DNA of 15,035 nt from DASZTU01 sp035493835 (GTDB lineage Bacteria; Pseudomonadota; Alphaproteobacteria; Rhizobiales; Devosiaceae): positions 1 through 15,035 of the forward strand of contig DATJHO010000155.1 of assembly GCA_035493835.1 (NCBI GenBank), in the 5' to 3' direction. The notes beneath the pieces are model-generated. The model worked only from the letters and a program-made list of their open reading frames with translations, did not search any database and was not told the DNA's origin. Shown here piece after piece: positions 7,087 to 14,998 of the stretch (position 1 is the first letter of the stretch; every line of letters starts with the position of its first letter). A program made the position numbers and the translations under genes.

Positions 7087-8043
7087 ATGTGGCTCTATGC
7101 CTTGCGGCGCCTGCTGATGACGATCCCGATCCTGATCGGGGTGACGATCATCTGCTTCATCCTGATCAAGATCGCACCGGGCGATCCGATCAAGGCGCTG
7201 CTGCCGCCCGGCGCGACGGAGGCCGACGCAGCCCGGCTGCGCGCCATGTATGGCCTCGATCAACCGCTCCCGCTGCAATACCTGATCTGGCTGGGCCACG
7301 TGCTGACCGGCAATCTCGGCATGGCGATTTCGACCAACCGCCCGGTGCTTTCCGAAGTCACCCGCGCCTTCGGCAACACCATCGCCATCGCCTTCATCGC
7401 TGTCTGCCTCTCCTTCGTGCTGTCACTGGTGATGGGGGTCATCGCTGCCTACCGCATGGGCGGCCTTGTCGACCGCATCGTCACCGCGCTCGCCGTCTTC
7501 GGCATCAGCGTGCCGACTTTCTGGCTGGCGGTGGTGTTCGTCATCATCTTTGCCGTCAATCTCAGGATGCTGCCGGCGACCGGCATGGGCGACAGCGATT
7601 CAGGCAGCTTCAACTATTTCCGCTGGGACGACTTCAAATTCGCGCTGTTGCCGATCCTGGCGCTGACGCTGACTCCACTCGGCATCATGATGCGGACGAC
7701 GCGGTCCGCTGTCGCCGAAATCCTCAATCAGGACTTCATCCAGACCATCCGCGCCAAGGGGATGAGCGAGTTCCAAGTCACCGTGCATGCCGTTCGGAAC
7801 GCCATGCCGCAGATCGTCGCCATGCTCGGCCTGCAGCTCGGCTACCTCGTGGGCGGCTCGGTGCTGGTCGAAACCGTCTTCAGCTGGCCGGGCACCGGCT
7901 ACCTGCTCAACATGGCGATCATGGCGCGCGACCTGCCACTGCTGCAGGGGACTATCCTCGTGCTCGCCCTGGCCTTCGTCATGCTCAACCTCGTCGTCGA
8001 TCTGCTTCAATCGCTCATCGACCCCAGGATCAAGCGCAGCTGA
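7087..8043 (+). CDS. ABC transporter permease, DppB type
   Basis: An inner-membrane permease of 318 aa, normal for DppB/OppB. It has an N-terminal membrane segment (about 9-29), the conserved IKIAPGDP turn (27-34), hydrophobic segments near 98-122, 132-156, 184-202, 243-265 and 285-310, and the EAA loop that contacts the ATPases at about 216-240 (containing TIRAKGMSEFQVTVHAVRNA). The start has GGAG (7076-7079) 7 nt upstream. It follows the binding-protein gene after 78 nt with no visible terminator. It forms a heterodimer with the next permease. Confidence 0.94.
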   Translation: MWLYALRRLLMTIPILIGVTIICFILIKIAPGDPIKALLPPGATEADAARLRAMYGLDQPLPLQYLIWLGHVLTGNLGMAISTNRPVLSEVTRAFGNTIAIAFIAVCLSFVLSLVMGVIAAYRMGGLVDRIVTALAVFGISVPTFWLAVVFVIIFAVNLRMLPATGMGDSDSGSFNYFRWDDFKFALLPILALTLTPLGIMMRTTRSAVAEILNQDFIQTIRAKGMSEFQVTVHAVRNAMPQIVAMLGLQLGYLVGGSVLVETVFSWPGTGYLLNMAIMARDLPLLQGTILVLALAFVMLNLVVDLLQSLIDPRIKRS

Positions 8044-8054
8044 GGAGAACAGCC

Positions 8055-8957
8055 ATGAGCGATATTCCCGCCAATCTTGCGATCGACGCCCCGCCGGCTC
8101 AAACCAGGCCAGCAAAGAGCCGCGGCTACTGGGGCGGCGTCTGGCAGCGCCTGCGCTACGACCATGTGACGCTGTTCTGCCTCGCGCTCATCCTCCTCAT
8201 CGTCCTATCGGCGATCTTTGCGCCCTGGATCGCCCCGTTCGATCCGAACAAGTCGAGCATCATCCACCGCCTGAAGCCGATCGGCGTCGCGCCCTACTGG
8301 CTCGGCACCGACGAGCAGGGCCGCGACATGCTGAGCCGCATACTCTGGGGCGGTCGGACGTCGCTCGCCATGGGCATCGTGCCGGTCGCCATCGCCACGC
8401 TCATCGGCGGCGCCTTCGGCATCGTCGCCGGCTATTATGGCGGCTGGGTCAACATGGTGATCATGCGGACCATGGACGTGTTCTTCGCCTTCCCCTCGGT
8501 GCTGCTGGCCGTCGCCATTTCGGGCAGCCTGGGCGGCGGCACGACGAACCAGCTCATCACGCTGGCGATCGTCTTGATCCCGCCCCTCTGCCGCGTGGCG
8601 GAAACCGCGACTTCGCAAGTCCGCAGCATGGATTTTGTCGATGCTGCCCGCGCGACCGGCGCTCCCACCCCGGTAATCCTCTTCAAGCACGTGCTGATCA
8701 ACGTGGTCTCGCCGGTGCTGGTCTATGCCTCGACGCTGGTTTCGGCGGCAATCCTCTTGGCATCCGGCCTTTCCTTCCTTGGCCTCGGCGTGTCGCCGCC
8801 AACGCCCGACTGGGGCCTGATGCTCTCGACGCTGCGCCAGTCGATCTATGTCCAGCCGCTCGTCTGCGCTCTGCCGGGCGTCGCGATCCTCATCACCTCC
8901 ATCGCCTTCAACCTCGTCAGCGACGGGTTGCGCCAGGCGATGGACGTCAAAGCGTGA
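8055..8957 (+). CDS. ABC transporter permease, DppC type
   Basis: An inner-membrane permease of 300 aa, the DppC/OppC partner of the upstream permease. It has a cytoplasmic N-terminal tail, a first membrane segment at about 40-61, the family signature LGTDEQGRDMLSR (83-95), further hydrophobic segments, and the EAA loop at about 193-217 (FVDAARATGAPTPVILFKHV). The C-terminal SFLGLGVSPPTPDWG stretch is also typical. The start ATG has GAGGAG (8042-8047) 7 nt upstream, overlapping the stop codon of the previous gene, so translation is probably coupled. Confidence 0.94.
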   Translation: MSDIPANLAIDAPPAQTRPAKSRGYWGGVWQRLRYDHVTLFCLALILLIVLSAIFAPWIAPFDPNKSSIIHRLKPIGVAPYWLGTDEQGRDMLSRILWGGRTSLAMGIVPVAIATLIGGAFGIVAGYYGGWVNMVIMRTMDVFFAFPSVLLAVAISGSLGGGTTNQLITLAIVLIPPLCRVAETATSQVRSMDFVDAARATGAPTPVILFKHVLINVVSPVLVYASTLVSAAILLASGLSFLGLGVSPPTPDWGLMLSTLRQSIYVQPLVCALPGVAILITSIAFNLVSDGLRQAMDVKA

Positions 8958-8973
8958 ACCACGGAGATCCCAA

Positions 8974-10104
8974 ATGACCCTCGAACTCGCCAGCCGCTCC
9001 CCGCTGCCGGAATTCGACGGCAGCGACCGCGGCGGTCCTGAACAACCGCTGCTGATCGTCGAAAACTTCAAGAAGCACTTTCCCATCCACTCCGGGGTGC
9101 TCAACCGGGCAGTGGCGGCCGTCAAAGCCGTGGACGATGTCTCCTTTAACGTTCGCAAGGGCGAAACGCTGGGCGTGGTCGGTGAATCCGGCTGCGGCAA
9201 ATCCACCCTCGCACGGCTGCTGATGCACCTGCTGCCCCACGACGAGGGCCGGTTGGTGCTTGATGGCGATGAAGTCGGCGAGCGGCACGGCGCTTCCCTT
9301 CAGGACCTCCGACGCAGCATCCAGATGGTGTTCCAGGACAGCGCCTCCTCGCTGAACCCGCGGCTGCCGATCCTCGAATCCGTCGCCTTCGGGCCCCGGG
9401 TCCGCGGCGCCTCCAAGACTGAGGCACGAGCCCTTGCCGGCGACCTGCTGGAGCGGGTCGGCCTCAAGGCCGAGCGCTTCGGGGGGCGCTATCCGCACGA
9501 ACTCTCCGGTGGCCAGAAGCAGCGCGTGAACATCGCCCGCGCCCTAGCCCTCCGGCCGCGTTTGCTGATCCTCGACGAAGCGGTGTCGGCGCTGGACAAA
9601 TCGGTCGAGGCGCAGGTGCTAAACCTGCTCGCCGAGCTCAAGGAGCAGTTCAACCTCACCTACATTTTCATCTCGCATGACCTGCACGTCGTGCGCTTCA
9701 TCTCCGACCGCGTGCTGGTGATGTATCTCGGCCAGATCGTCGAGATCGGCCCGGCCGACGACATCTACGACAATCCGCAGCACCCCTATACCATGGCGTT
9801 GCTCGAGTGCCGGCTGAGCATGGACCCCGACGCGCGCGTCGACAACGCTCCGCTCGCGGGCGACCCTCCCAACCCGATCAATCCCCCCTCGGGCTGCCGC
9901 TTCCATACGCGCTGCCCCTACGTGGAAGATATCTGCATGGCCAAGGCACCGCCGCTGGAGAACGTTCTCGCCAGCAAGGCGGAGGGGCATCTTGCCGCCT
10001 GTCACATGACACATCCCGGCTCCGGGCATTCTCGTGCGTCCGCCGCCGCGCCGGCTGCCTTGGCGCGAGCGGCTACTCCAATTCTGACCATTCCCGAGGC
10101 GTGA
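8974..10104 (+). CDS. ABC transporter ATP-binding protein, DppF/OppF type
   Basis: A cytoplasmic ATPase of 376 aa that powers the importer. It has Walker A GESGCGKST (70-78), Q-loop Gln121, signature LSGGQ (177-181), Walker B LLILDE (197-202) and H-loop His235. The N-terminal HFPIHSGVLNR insert is typical of DppF. The C-terminal NPPSGCRFHTRCPY segment belongs to the oligopeptide/dipeptide transporter C-terminal extension, with its conserved cysteines. The start ATG has GGAG (8963-8966) 7 nt upstream and lies 16 nt after the permease. It stands before the DppD-like gene, the reverse of the usual dppD-dppF order. Confidence 0.93.
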   Translation: MTLELASRSPLPEFDGSDRGGPEQPLLIVENFKKHFPIHSGVLNRAVAAVKAVDDVSFNVRKGETLGVVGESGCGKSTLARLLMHLLPHDEGRLVLDGDEVGERHGASLQDLRRSIQMVFQDSASSLNPRLPILESVAFGPRVRGASKTEARALAGDLLERVGLKAERFGGRYPHELSGGQKQRVNIARALALRPRLLILDEAVSALDKSVEAQVLNLLAELKEQFNLTYIFISHDLHVVRFISDRVLVMYLGQIVEIGPADDIYDNPQHPYTMALLECRLSMDPDARVDNAPLAGDPPNPINPPSGCRFHTRCPYVEDICMAKAPPLENVLASKAEGHLAACHMTHPGSGHSRASAAAPAALARAATPILTIPEA

Positions 10105-10106
10105 TC

Positions 10107-11165
10107 ATGAACCAGTTTACCCCTCTCCGCGCCGAAACAGTCCGTGGGGGCCCCAGCGAAACGTTCGTCTCGGTCCGCGACCTTTCAGTCCGGTTCGTGA
10201 GCCGCGAGGCAACGGTCAAAGCCGTCAACGGCATATCGTTCGACCTCGCCAAGGGCGAGGTGCTGGCCGTGATCGGGGAATCCGGCTCTGGCAAATCGGT
10301 GATGATGCGCTCGCTGCTCAGGCTCCACCCCAAGAAGCGCACCCGGATCGAAGGCAAGATGCAGGTCGGCGAGCACGACATTGCCAACGTCACCGACAAG
10401 GAGATGTCCAACCTGCGCGGCTCGCTGATCTCGATGATTTTTCAGGAACCGATGACGGCGCTGGATCCGCTCTACACCATCGGCGAACAGATCGCCGAAA
10501 CGGTGCGGCGCCATGAGCACGTGACCCGGGAGGCCGCCTGGGCCCGGGCGTTGGAACTGCTGGAGCTGGTGCGCGTGCCCTCGCCTGAGCGCCGGCTCAA
10601 GGCGCTGCCGCACGAACTGTCAGGGGGCCTCCGCCAGCGCGCCATGATCGCCCTCGCCCTCTCCTGCCGGCCGAGCCTGCTGCTCGCCGACGAGCCCACC
10701 ACCGCGCTCGACGCCTCTGTTCAAATCCAGGTGCTGGTGCTGCTGCGAACGCTGCAGCGCGAGCTCGGCATGTCGATGATCTTCGTGACCCACGACCTCG
10801 GTGTCGCCGCCCAGATCGCCGATAAGGTGGCGGTCATGTATGCTGGCCGCATTGTCGAGTTCGGCGACGTGCGTGACGTGCTGAAGAGCCCGCAGCACCC
10901 TTACACCCGGGCGATGCTCGCCGCGACCGTCAAGGACCAGCCCCGCGGCCGGCCGCTGGAGGCAATCTCCGGCACCCCACCGGACCTCCGCGCGCTCCCC
11001 GACGGTTGCGCATTCGCGCCCCGCTGCCCGTTTTGCGAGCCCGCCTTTGCTGACGCCGATCCACCGGAAATCGTCGACGCCGCCGGACACATGGCGCGCT
11101 GCTTCAAGGTGCAACTGGCCGACGGCGCACTGCGGTTTTCGGGGGAACCAGTGAGGGTGGCCTGA
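10107..11165 (+). CDS. ABC transporter ATP-binding protein, DppD/OppD type
   Basis: A cytoplasmic ATPase of 352 aa and partner of the preceding one. It has Walker A GESGSGKS (58-65), Q-loop Gln113, signature LSGGL (171-175, followed by RQR), Walker B LLLADE (191-196) and H-loop His229. The last signature residue is Leu rather than the Gln or Met usual in this family, a mild variation. The C-terminal extension carries DGCAFAPRCPFCEPAF cysteines, as in other peptide-type ATPases. It starts 2 nt after the previous stop, with GAGG (10096-10099) 7 nt upstream inside the previous gene. It is the last gene of the tight transporter cluster. Confidence 0.93.
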   Translation: MNQFTPLRAETVRGGPSETFVSVRDLSVRFVSREATVKAVNGISFDLAKGEVLAVIGESGSGKSVMMRSLLRLHPKKRTRIEGKMQVGEHDIANVTDKEMSNLRGSLISMIFQEPMTALDPLYTIGEQIAETVRRHEHVTREAAWARALELLELVRVPSPERRLKALPHELSGGLRQRAMIALALSCRPSLLLADEPTTALDASVQIQVLVLLRTLQRELGMSMIFVTHDLGVAAQIADKVAVMYAGRIVEFGDVRDVLKSPQHPYTRAMLAATVKDQPRGRPLEAISGTPPDLRALPDGCAFAPRCPFCEPAFADADPPEIVDAAGHMARCFKVQLADGALRFSGEPVRVA

Positions 11166-11186
11166 GGCGACGCCGCGTGGGTGGCC

Positions 11187-11309
11187 CACCCCTCACTCGC
11201 CTTCCGGCCCCCTCTCCCGCAAGGGGAGAGGGGAAATGCGACACCGCGGAGCCCCCTCTTCCTTCTCCGCTTGAGGGAGAAGGTGGTCCGAAGGACCGGA
11301 TGAGGGGTG
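11187..11309 (+). repeat. Multi-branched palindromic intergenic repeat
   Basis: Outer arms CACCCCTCA (11187-11195) and TGAGGGGTG (11301-11309) enclose three hairpins: CCCCTCTCCC (11209-11218) with GGGAGAGGGG (11224-11233), CCTTCTCC (11261-11268) with GGAGAAGG (11276-11283), and GGTCC (11285-11289) with GGACC (11293-11297). A related element lies at 14849-14969. Such elements are common between genes in Bradyrhizobium-like genomes. It separates the transporter genes from the asparaginase-like gene and could stabilise or end the upstream mRNA. There is no T-tract. Confidence 0.75.
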
Positions 11310-11342
11310 AGGCGCAAATAGAATTCATTTGAGGAGTTAGAC

Positions 11343-13046
11343 ATGACTAAGCAACCTCGCGTGCGTATCGCCCACCTTGCCGGCCCGACTGCCACCATCC
11401 AGAATACGCCGCCTCTGGTGACCTCCAACAAGGCTCGCGCCAAGCATAACCTGCCTCCGCGTGGCTATGCCGAGGGTGCGCCCGCCAAGTTCGACGCGCT
11501 GCGCGCACAGCGTCTGGCTGCCCCGGCAAAGGTCTATGTCGAGCAGTTCTCGGCTCATCCGCTCGAGGCCGACTCTGCCCATCTTTACGGCAAGCCGGAT
11601 GGCTATATAGGTGCCGATGGCGTCTTCCGGACCGAGCAATTGTCTGAAGCCGACAAGCCGGTCTACGAAATCGAGCTCAAGCCCGAGGACGGGCTCTACC
11701 CTCTGCCCTACATGGCGACGCAAGCGGACGGCAGCCCGTGGGAAGACGAGATGGCCGAGCCCGGAGGCCCTGACAGCAAGGCGCGCCAGGGATTTTTCCC
11801 GGACGGCTCGCGCAGTTTTGAGGAAATCGACCGCCTTTCAATCAACACCGACGGTTCCGTGAACGCCATTTCGCAGCAGGCCGACATCGATTTCTATCGC
11901 GTGCTGCCGCCCGGCGGTTTTCGCAATGGCCTTGCCTCCGGCTCGCGCGCCGATGAGGGCGGAGGCGATATTGCCGCCGAAACGCGCGGCGTCCATTTCT
12001 ACGGCTACAAGCCCTATCACCTCTCCGCCACCCCGACCCGGCCGACGCTGGCGAAGATCACCAACGACACCCAGGCGATCGCCGACAGCGGCAAATATGA
12101 CGGCCTGATCTGGACGCAAGGCAGCCCGCAGGTCGAGGAAGCCGCCTATTGGTTCAACCTCCTGATCGACACGAGCCTGCCGATTTGCGGCAATGCCGCG
12201 CAGCGCCCACAGGGCCAGATCAGCAATGATGGGCCGAAGAACATCGTCGATTCCGTCGCGTTCATCCGCTCGAAGATCTGGGCAGATGGCGAGGGCAGGA
12301 ACCGCTGCGGCACCGTGGTGATCCAGGAGCAGCAATTCTTCGCCGCCCGCGAAGTGGCCAAGGTCGACGCCCGTCCGGGCGGCTATGTGGCGACGGGCGG
12401 CCATGGCGGCATTCTCGGCCAGATCAGCCACGCCGACAATTTGGCCCTGATGTATGTGCCGGCCTACAAGCACACTTATCTGTCGGACGTGAACATTCAC
12501 AAACTGCCAACAACCGCCAAGGCCGCCAAGCGCGTGGACGGCAGGATCCTGCTGATCGATGTCGCGATCAAGGACGGCGCCGGTAAGCTGCTCGCCGATG
12601 CGGTCCCATCGGTCTCGATCATCAAGGAAGGCAGCTTCAGCGACGAGGATTTTTCGACCGGCCCGGACGACGTACCCGAAATGCTGGCTGCCATCGAGCA
12701 CAAGCTGAGCCTCGGCCGACTCTCGGGCTTTGTCACCGAGGGTCTCGTGCCCTATGGGCGTCTCCCCTCGAATGCCAAGGAAGTGCTGGCGTTGCGCGCG
12801 ACCTTTATGGGCATTCCCTTCGTGCGCGTCGGCCGCGGTGCCCCGGAAGGTTTTGCCGATCCCTCCCCCTTTGCCATCGCCGGCAGCAATCTCACGGCGA
12901 CGAAGGCGCGGCTGCTGCTGATGGCGGCCCTGATGAAGCTTGGCGCCCTGCCGCTGGCCGCCGACCCGGACCACCCGACCGAGACCGAAAAGCAAGCGAC
13001 CATTGCCGCGATCAAGTCGTATCAGGAGATTTACGACACACATTGA
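11343..13046 (+). CDS. Asparaginase-superfamily protein with divergent active-site motifs
   Basis: A 567-aa protein, much longer than ordinary type I/II L-asparaginases (about 330). The asparaginase fold is recognisable in pieces. RIAHLAGPTATIQN (8-21) matches the first Thr motif (usually TGGTIA), with Thr16 the candidate nucleophile. WTQGSPQVEEAAYWFNLLI (257-275) matches the second (usually THGTDT-EETAYFL). RPQGQISNDGPKNIVDSV (288-305) matches the 'RP...SADGP-N' segment. Lys340 in REVAK matches the catalytic Lys. The C-terminus (about 454-533) is the small domain. The Thr-Asp pair of motif two is Ser-Pro here, and His is Gln. About 170-200 extra residues sit between motifs one and two. No signal peptide is seen. 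GAGGAG (11331-11336) is 6 nt before the ATG. It probably acts on an amide imported by the neighbouring transporter, but activity is uncertain. Confidence 0.8.
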   Translation: MTKQPRVRIAHLAGPTATIQNTPPLVTSNKARAKHNLPPRGYAEGAPAKFDALRAQRLAAPAKVYVEQFSAHPLEADSAHLYGKPDGYIGADGVFRTEQLSEADKPVYEIELKPEDGLYPLPYMATQADGSPWEDEMAEPGGPDSKARQGFFPDGSRSFEEIDRLSINTDGSVNAISQQADIDFYRVLPPGGFRNGLASGSRADEGGGDIAAETRGVHFYGYKPYHLSATPTRPTLAKITNDTQAIADSGKYDGLIWTQGSPQVEEAAYWFNLLIDTSLPICGNAAQRPQGQISNDGPKNIVDSVAFIRSKIWADGEGRNRCGTVVIQEQQFFAAREVAKVDARPGGYVATGGHGGILGQISHADNLALMYVPAYKHTYLSDVNIHKLPTTAKAAKRVDGRILLIDVAIKDGAGKLLADAVPSVSIIKEGSFSDEDFSTGPDDVPEMLAAIEHKLSLGRLSGFVTEGLVPYGRLPSNAKEVLALRATFMGIPFVRVGRGAPEGFADPSPFAIAGSNLTATKARLLLMAALMKLGALPLAADPDHPTETEKQATIAAIKSYQEIYDTH

Positions 13047-13170
13047 GTGTGGCAAGGCTCGCGGAGTATGGCAAAAGCTAGCGCCGGCGATGCCGCAGGC
13101 TGCTTCCTGCTCACCATTGGTCAGACCGGCCCAGGCCGCGGGCAGATCGGCCCTCACTTCAAGACCTTAG

Positions 13171-13274
13171 CGCGTTTCAAGGAAAAGTGGCCACCACTTT
13201 TCCGTTTCGGAAACGCGACACAACAAAGAGTTAGAGAACGTTCAGTGTTTCCACGAAACGGTGAACGGCTCTAG
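13171..13274 (-). repeat. Two-hairpin intergenic repeat, right copy (inverted)
   Basis: This has the same plan as 460-558 but in reverse order. Hairpin B pairs CGCGTTTC (13171-13178) with GAAACGCG (13210-13217), and inside it GGAAAAGTGG (13181-13190) with CCACTTTTCC (13194-13203). Hairpin A pairs TAGAG (13232-13236) with CTCTA (13269-13273), CGTTCA (13239-13244) with TGAACG (13262-13267), and GTTTC (13247-13251) with GAAAC (13255-13259) around CAC. Many stem bases differ from the left copy, yet pairing is kept. Confidence 0.75.
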
Positions 13275-13293
13275 TCGCCACGCCGGATTGTCG

Positions 13294-13614
13294 TCAGCAC
13301 CAATCCTTGTCGCGCGGGTGAACGACAAAGAGCAGGTGGTCGGCACCGGCCTTCACGATAGCCGGGCGGAAGGGCATGCCGATTGTCAGCTCGAGAATTT
13401 GCCGTCGCCAGTCTTTTCGATGGCCAGCTGGACCCGCGCTCGAGGCCGTGACTTCCGCCGCCACGATCGGCAGCAGCCAGACGGCGGTCATCTTGTCGAC
13501 TGAGTGCTCCTGACGGGTGAACATCAGCAGCGGCACGCCAATGCCGCAGGCGAGGGCCATGGCCGCATCGATCCACCAGAGCGCGGTTGCGATATCACTG
13601 CCGCCTGTCCCCAT
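13294..13614 (-). pseudogene. Remnant of a TDT/SLAC1-type anion transporter
   Basis: The first 60 or so residues of this 106-codon frame (13434-13614) contain ALWWIDAAMALACGIGVPLL and MFTRQEHSVDKMTAVWLLP followed by IVAAEVTAS. This reads like an internal part of the TDT family (TehA/SLAC1-like tellurite-resistance/dicarboxylate/anion channels), where 'MFTRQEHS...MTAVWLLPIVAAEV' is a recognisable stretch. Intact members have about ten membrane segments and over 300 residues, so both ends are missing. The remaining 45 residues do not look like the family, and an in-frame stop lies upstream near 13675. There is no ribosome site. Family assignment is from memory of the motif. A small unrelated membrane protein is the alternative. 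Confidence 0.5.
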
Positions 13615-14121
13615 ATCGACGTCATCTGCCTCTGGAATCTCACGCCGCTCAGGACCAGCAATGGTCAGGGTTCGTCATGCTCGTCTCAGGGCTCCCGCTG
13701 CAACTCGCGGGCGTCTGGATGCTGACGATCGGTGAATGACGGGCGTCTGGACGAGTCCTTCACCCGCGGCGGCGCCGCCTGATCATCATCAGCCATATTC
13801 GTGCAGCGCCGGGAAGGCAGGTTATGAACCCTGGTCAGAAGCGTGCATAGTTTGCACTCATCGCGCGCATCAATCTGCCTCACCTTCGATATCAGGCGAA
13901 AACCCCAGTTCACCGGAACCGTTTTTTACGGGACTGGTGACATGCGGGGCGCGCGGAACGGCCCTCACCCGCTCTCCCCAATCCCGCTGGGCCGGCCGGC
14001 TCCGGAGTGGCGGGAAATGGCCGAAAACGGAATGGCGGCTTTGGGCGAGATCGGTGGAAGGCGCACATTGGTGCGACGCGGATCGAGGGCGGCGAATGAT
14101 CGCTTCTGGCCGGGGCCGCTG

Positions 14122-14826
14122 CTAGACTAGGAGGTGCCGCCGCACCGCTGGTAGATCGAGGTCGGTGGCCGGCCCAAAATGCTGAATCTGGCCGCGATCC
14201 ATGATGTAGATATCGTCGGCGATCTCCCGGCAAAAATCGAGATATTGTTCGACAAGGAGGATCGTCATTCCCTTTTCGTCGCGCAGGAATTTCAGCGCGC
14301 GGCCGATATCCTTGATGATCGACGGCTGGATGCCCTCGGTGGGCTCGTCGAGCACCAAGACCTTCGGTCGGGTGACGAGGGCTCGCCCGATCGCCAATTG
14401 CTGCTGCTGGCCGCCTGAGAGGTCGCCGCCGTGCCGCACCAACATCGACTTCAGCACCGGGAAGAGATCGAAAATGTAGGGCGGAATGCTGCGCTCGCCG
14501 CGCTTCAGCCCAGCATAGCCGGTCTCGAGGTTCTCCCGGACCGTCAGCAGCGGAAAGATCTCGCGGCCTTGCGGCACATAGCCGATGCCCAGCCGCGCGC
14601 GCTTGTAGGGCGGCGCCTTTCTCAGCACCTGGTTGTCGAAGGCGATCTCGCCAGAGGCGACATTGTTGATCCCGGTGACGGCCCGCAGCGTCGACGATTT
14701 GCCCACGCCGTTCCGGCCGAGCACCGCTGTGATGCGCCCGGGCTTGGCCTCGATCGTGACGTCGTAGAGGGCTTGGGCCGCGCCATAATAGAGGTCGACG
14801 GATTTGATGGAGAGGGTGGAGGTCAT
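14122..14826 (-). CDS. urtE: Urea ABC transporter ATP-binding protein UrtE
   Basis: A 234-aa cytoplasmic ATPase of the LivF/UrtE branch, which energises the five-part urea importer UrtABCDE. It has Walker A GRNGVGKS (37-44), Q-loop Gln86 within YVPQGREIFP, signature LSGGQ (136-140) followed by QQQLAIGRAL, and Walker B ending Asp160-Glu161. The text DEPTEGIQPSIIKDIG is characteristic of UrtE rather than general LivF. I chose the ATG at 14826 because a TTG at 14838 is the only in-frame upstream start and neither has a clear ribosome site. The preceding gene ends like UrtD, which supports the assignment. The gap between them is unusually long (172 bp) and holds a structured repeat. A branched-chain amino acid LivF is the alternative. 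Confidence 0.8.
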   Translation of the reverse strand: MTSTLSIKSVDLYYGAAQALYDVTIEAKPGRITAVLGRNGVGKSSTLRAVTGINNVASGEIAFDNQVLRKAPPYKRARLGIGYVPQGREIFPLLTVRENLETGYAGLKRGERSIPPYIFDLFPVLKSMLVRHGGDLSGGQQQQLAIGRALVTRPKVLVLDEPTEGIQPSIIKDIGRALKFLRDEKGMTILLVEQYLDFCREIADDIYIMDRGQIQHFGPATDLDLPAVRRHLLV

Positions 14827-14848
14827 GGCGAGAGGCAAGCTCCGTCTT

Positions 14849-14969
14849 CCCTCTCCCCTGGCGGGAGAGGGTGCCCGACGGGCGGGTGAGGGGTAGATCC
14901 CAAGCTTGGCGCGCGCGGCTCACCCCTCTTCCGGCGCTCCGCGCCACCTTCTCCCGCAAGGGGAGAAGG
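14849..14969 (-). repeat. Multi-branched palindromic intergenic repeat, second copy
   Basis: Hairpins in order: CCCTCTCCC (14849-14857) with GGGAGAGGG (14863-14871), GCCC (14873-14876) with GGGC (14880-14883), GGCGC (14933-14937) with GCGCC (14941-14945), and CCTTCTCCC (14947-14955) with GGGAGAAGG (14961-14969). Words such as CACCCCTC and the GCAAG loop are shared with 11187-11309. It lies between the urtD-like and urtE genes. Confidence 0.7.
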
Positions 14970-14998
14970 AAGGCAGGGCCCGGTGAACAACGGATCAA

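Larger units (their letters stand above)
13047..14121. other. Gene-poor stretch with repeat and decayed DNA
   Basis: No intact gene is supported in this 1075-bp stretch. It holds the right copy of the two-hairpin repeat (13171-13274) and a transporter remnant (13294-13614, minus strand). From about 13620 to 14121 the short frames on both strands lack ribosome sites and family resemblance. Part of the minus strand around 13930-14060 translates to Pro/Arg/Phe-rich text (PKPPFRFRPFPAT) of a kind I associate with repeated non-coding DNA in Bradyrhizobium-like genomes. Confidence 0.5.

Noticed and set aside
7089..8054. Continuous frame joining the first permease region to the DppC-type permease
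   Set aside because: The upstream part is the +2 frame of the DppB gene, Arg/His/Pro-rich. The real start at 8055 has its own ribosome site.
13686..14130. Short frames on both strands between the transporter remnant and urtE
   Set aside because: No ribosome sites, Arg/Ser/Pro-rich, no family resemblance. One resembles translated repeat DNA.
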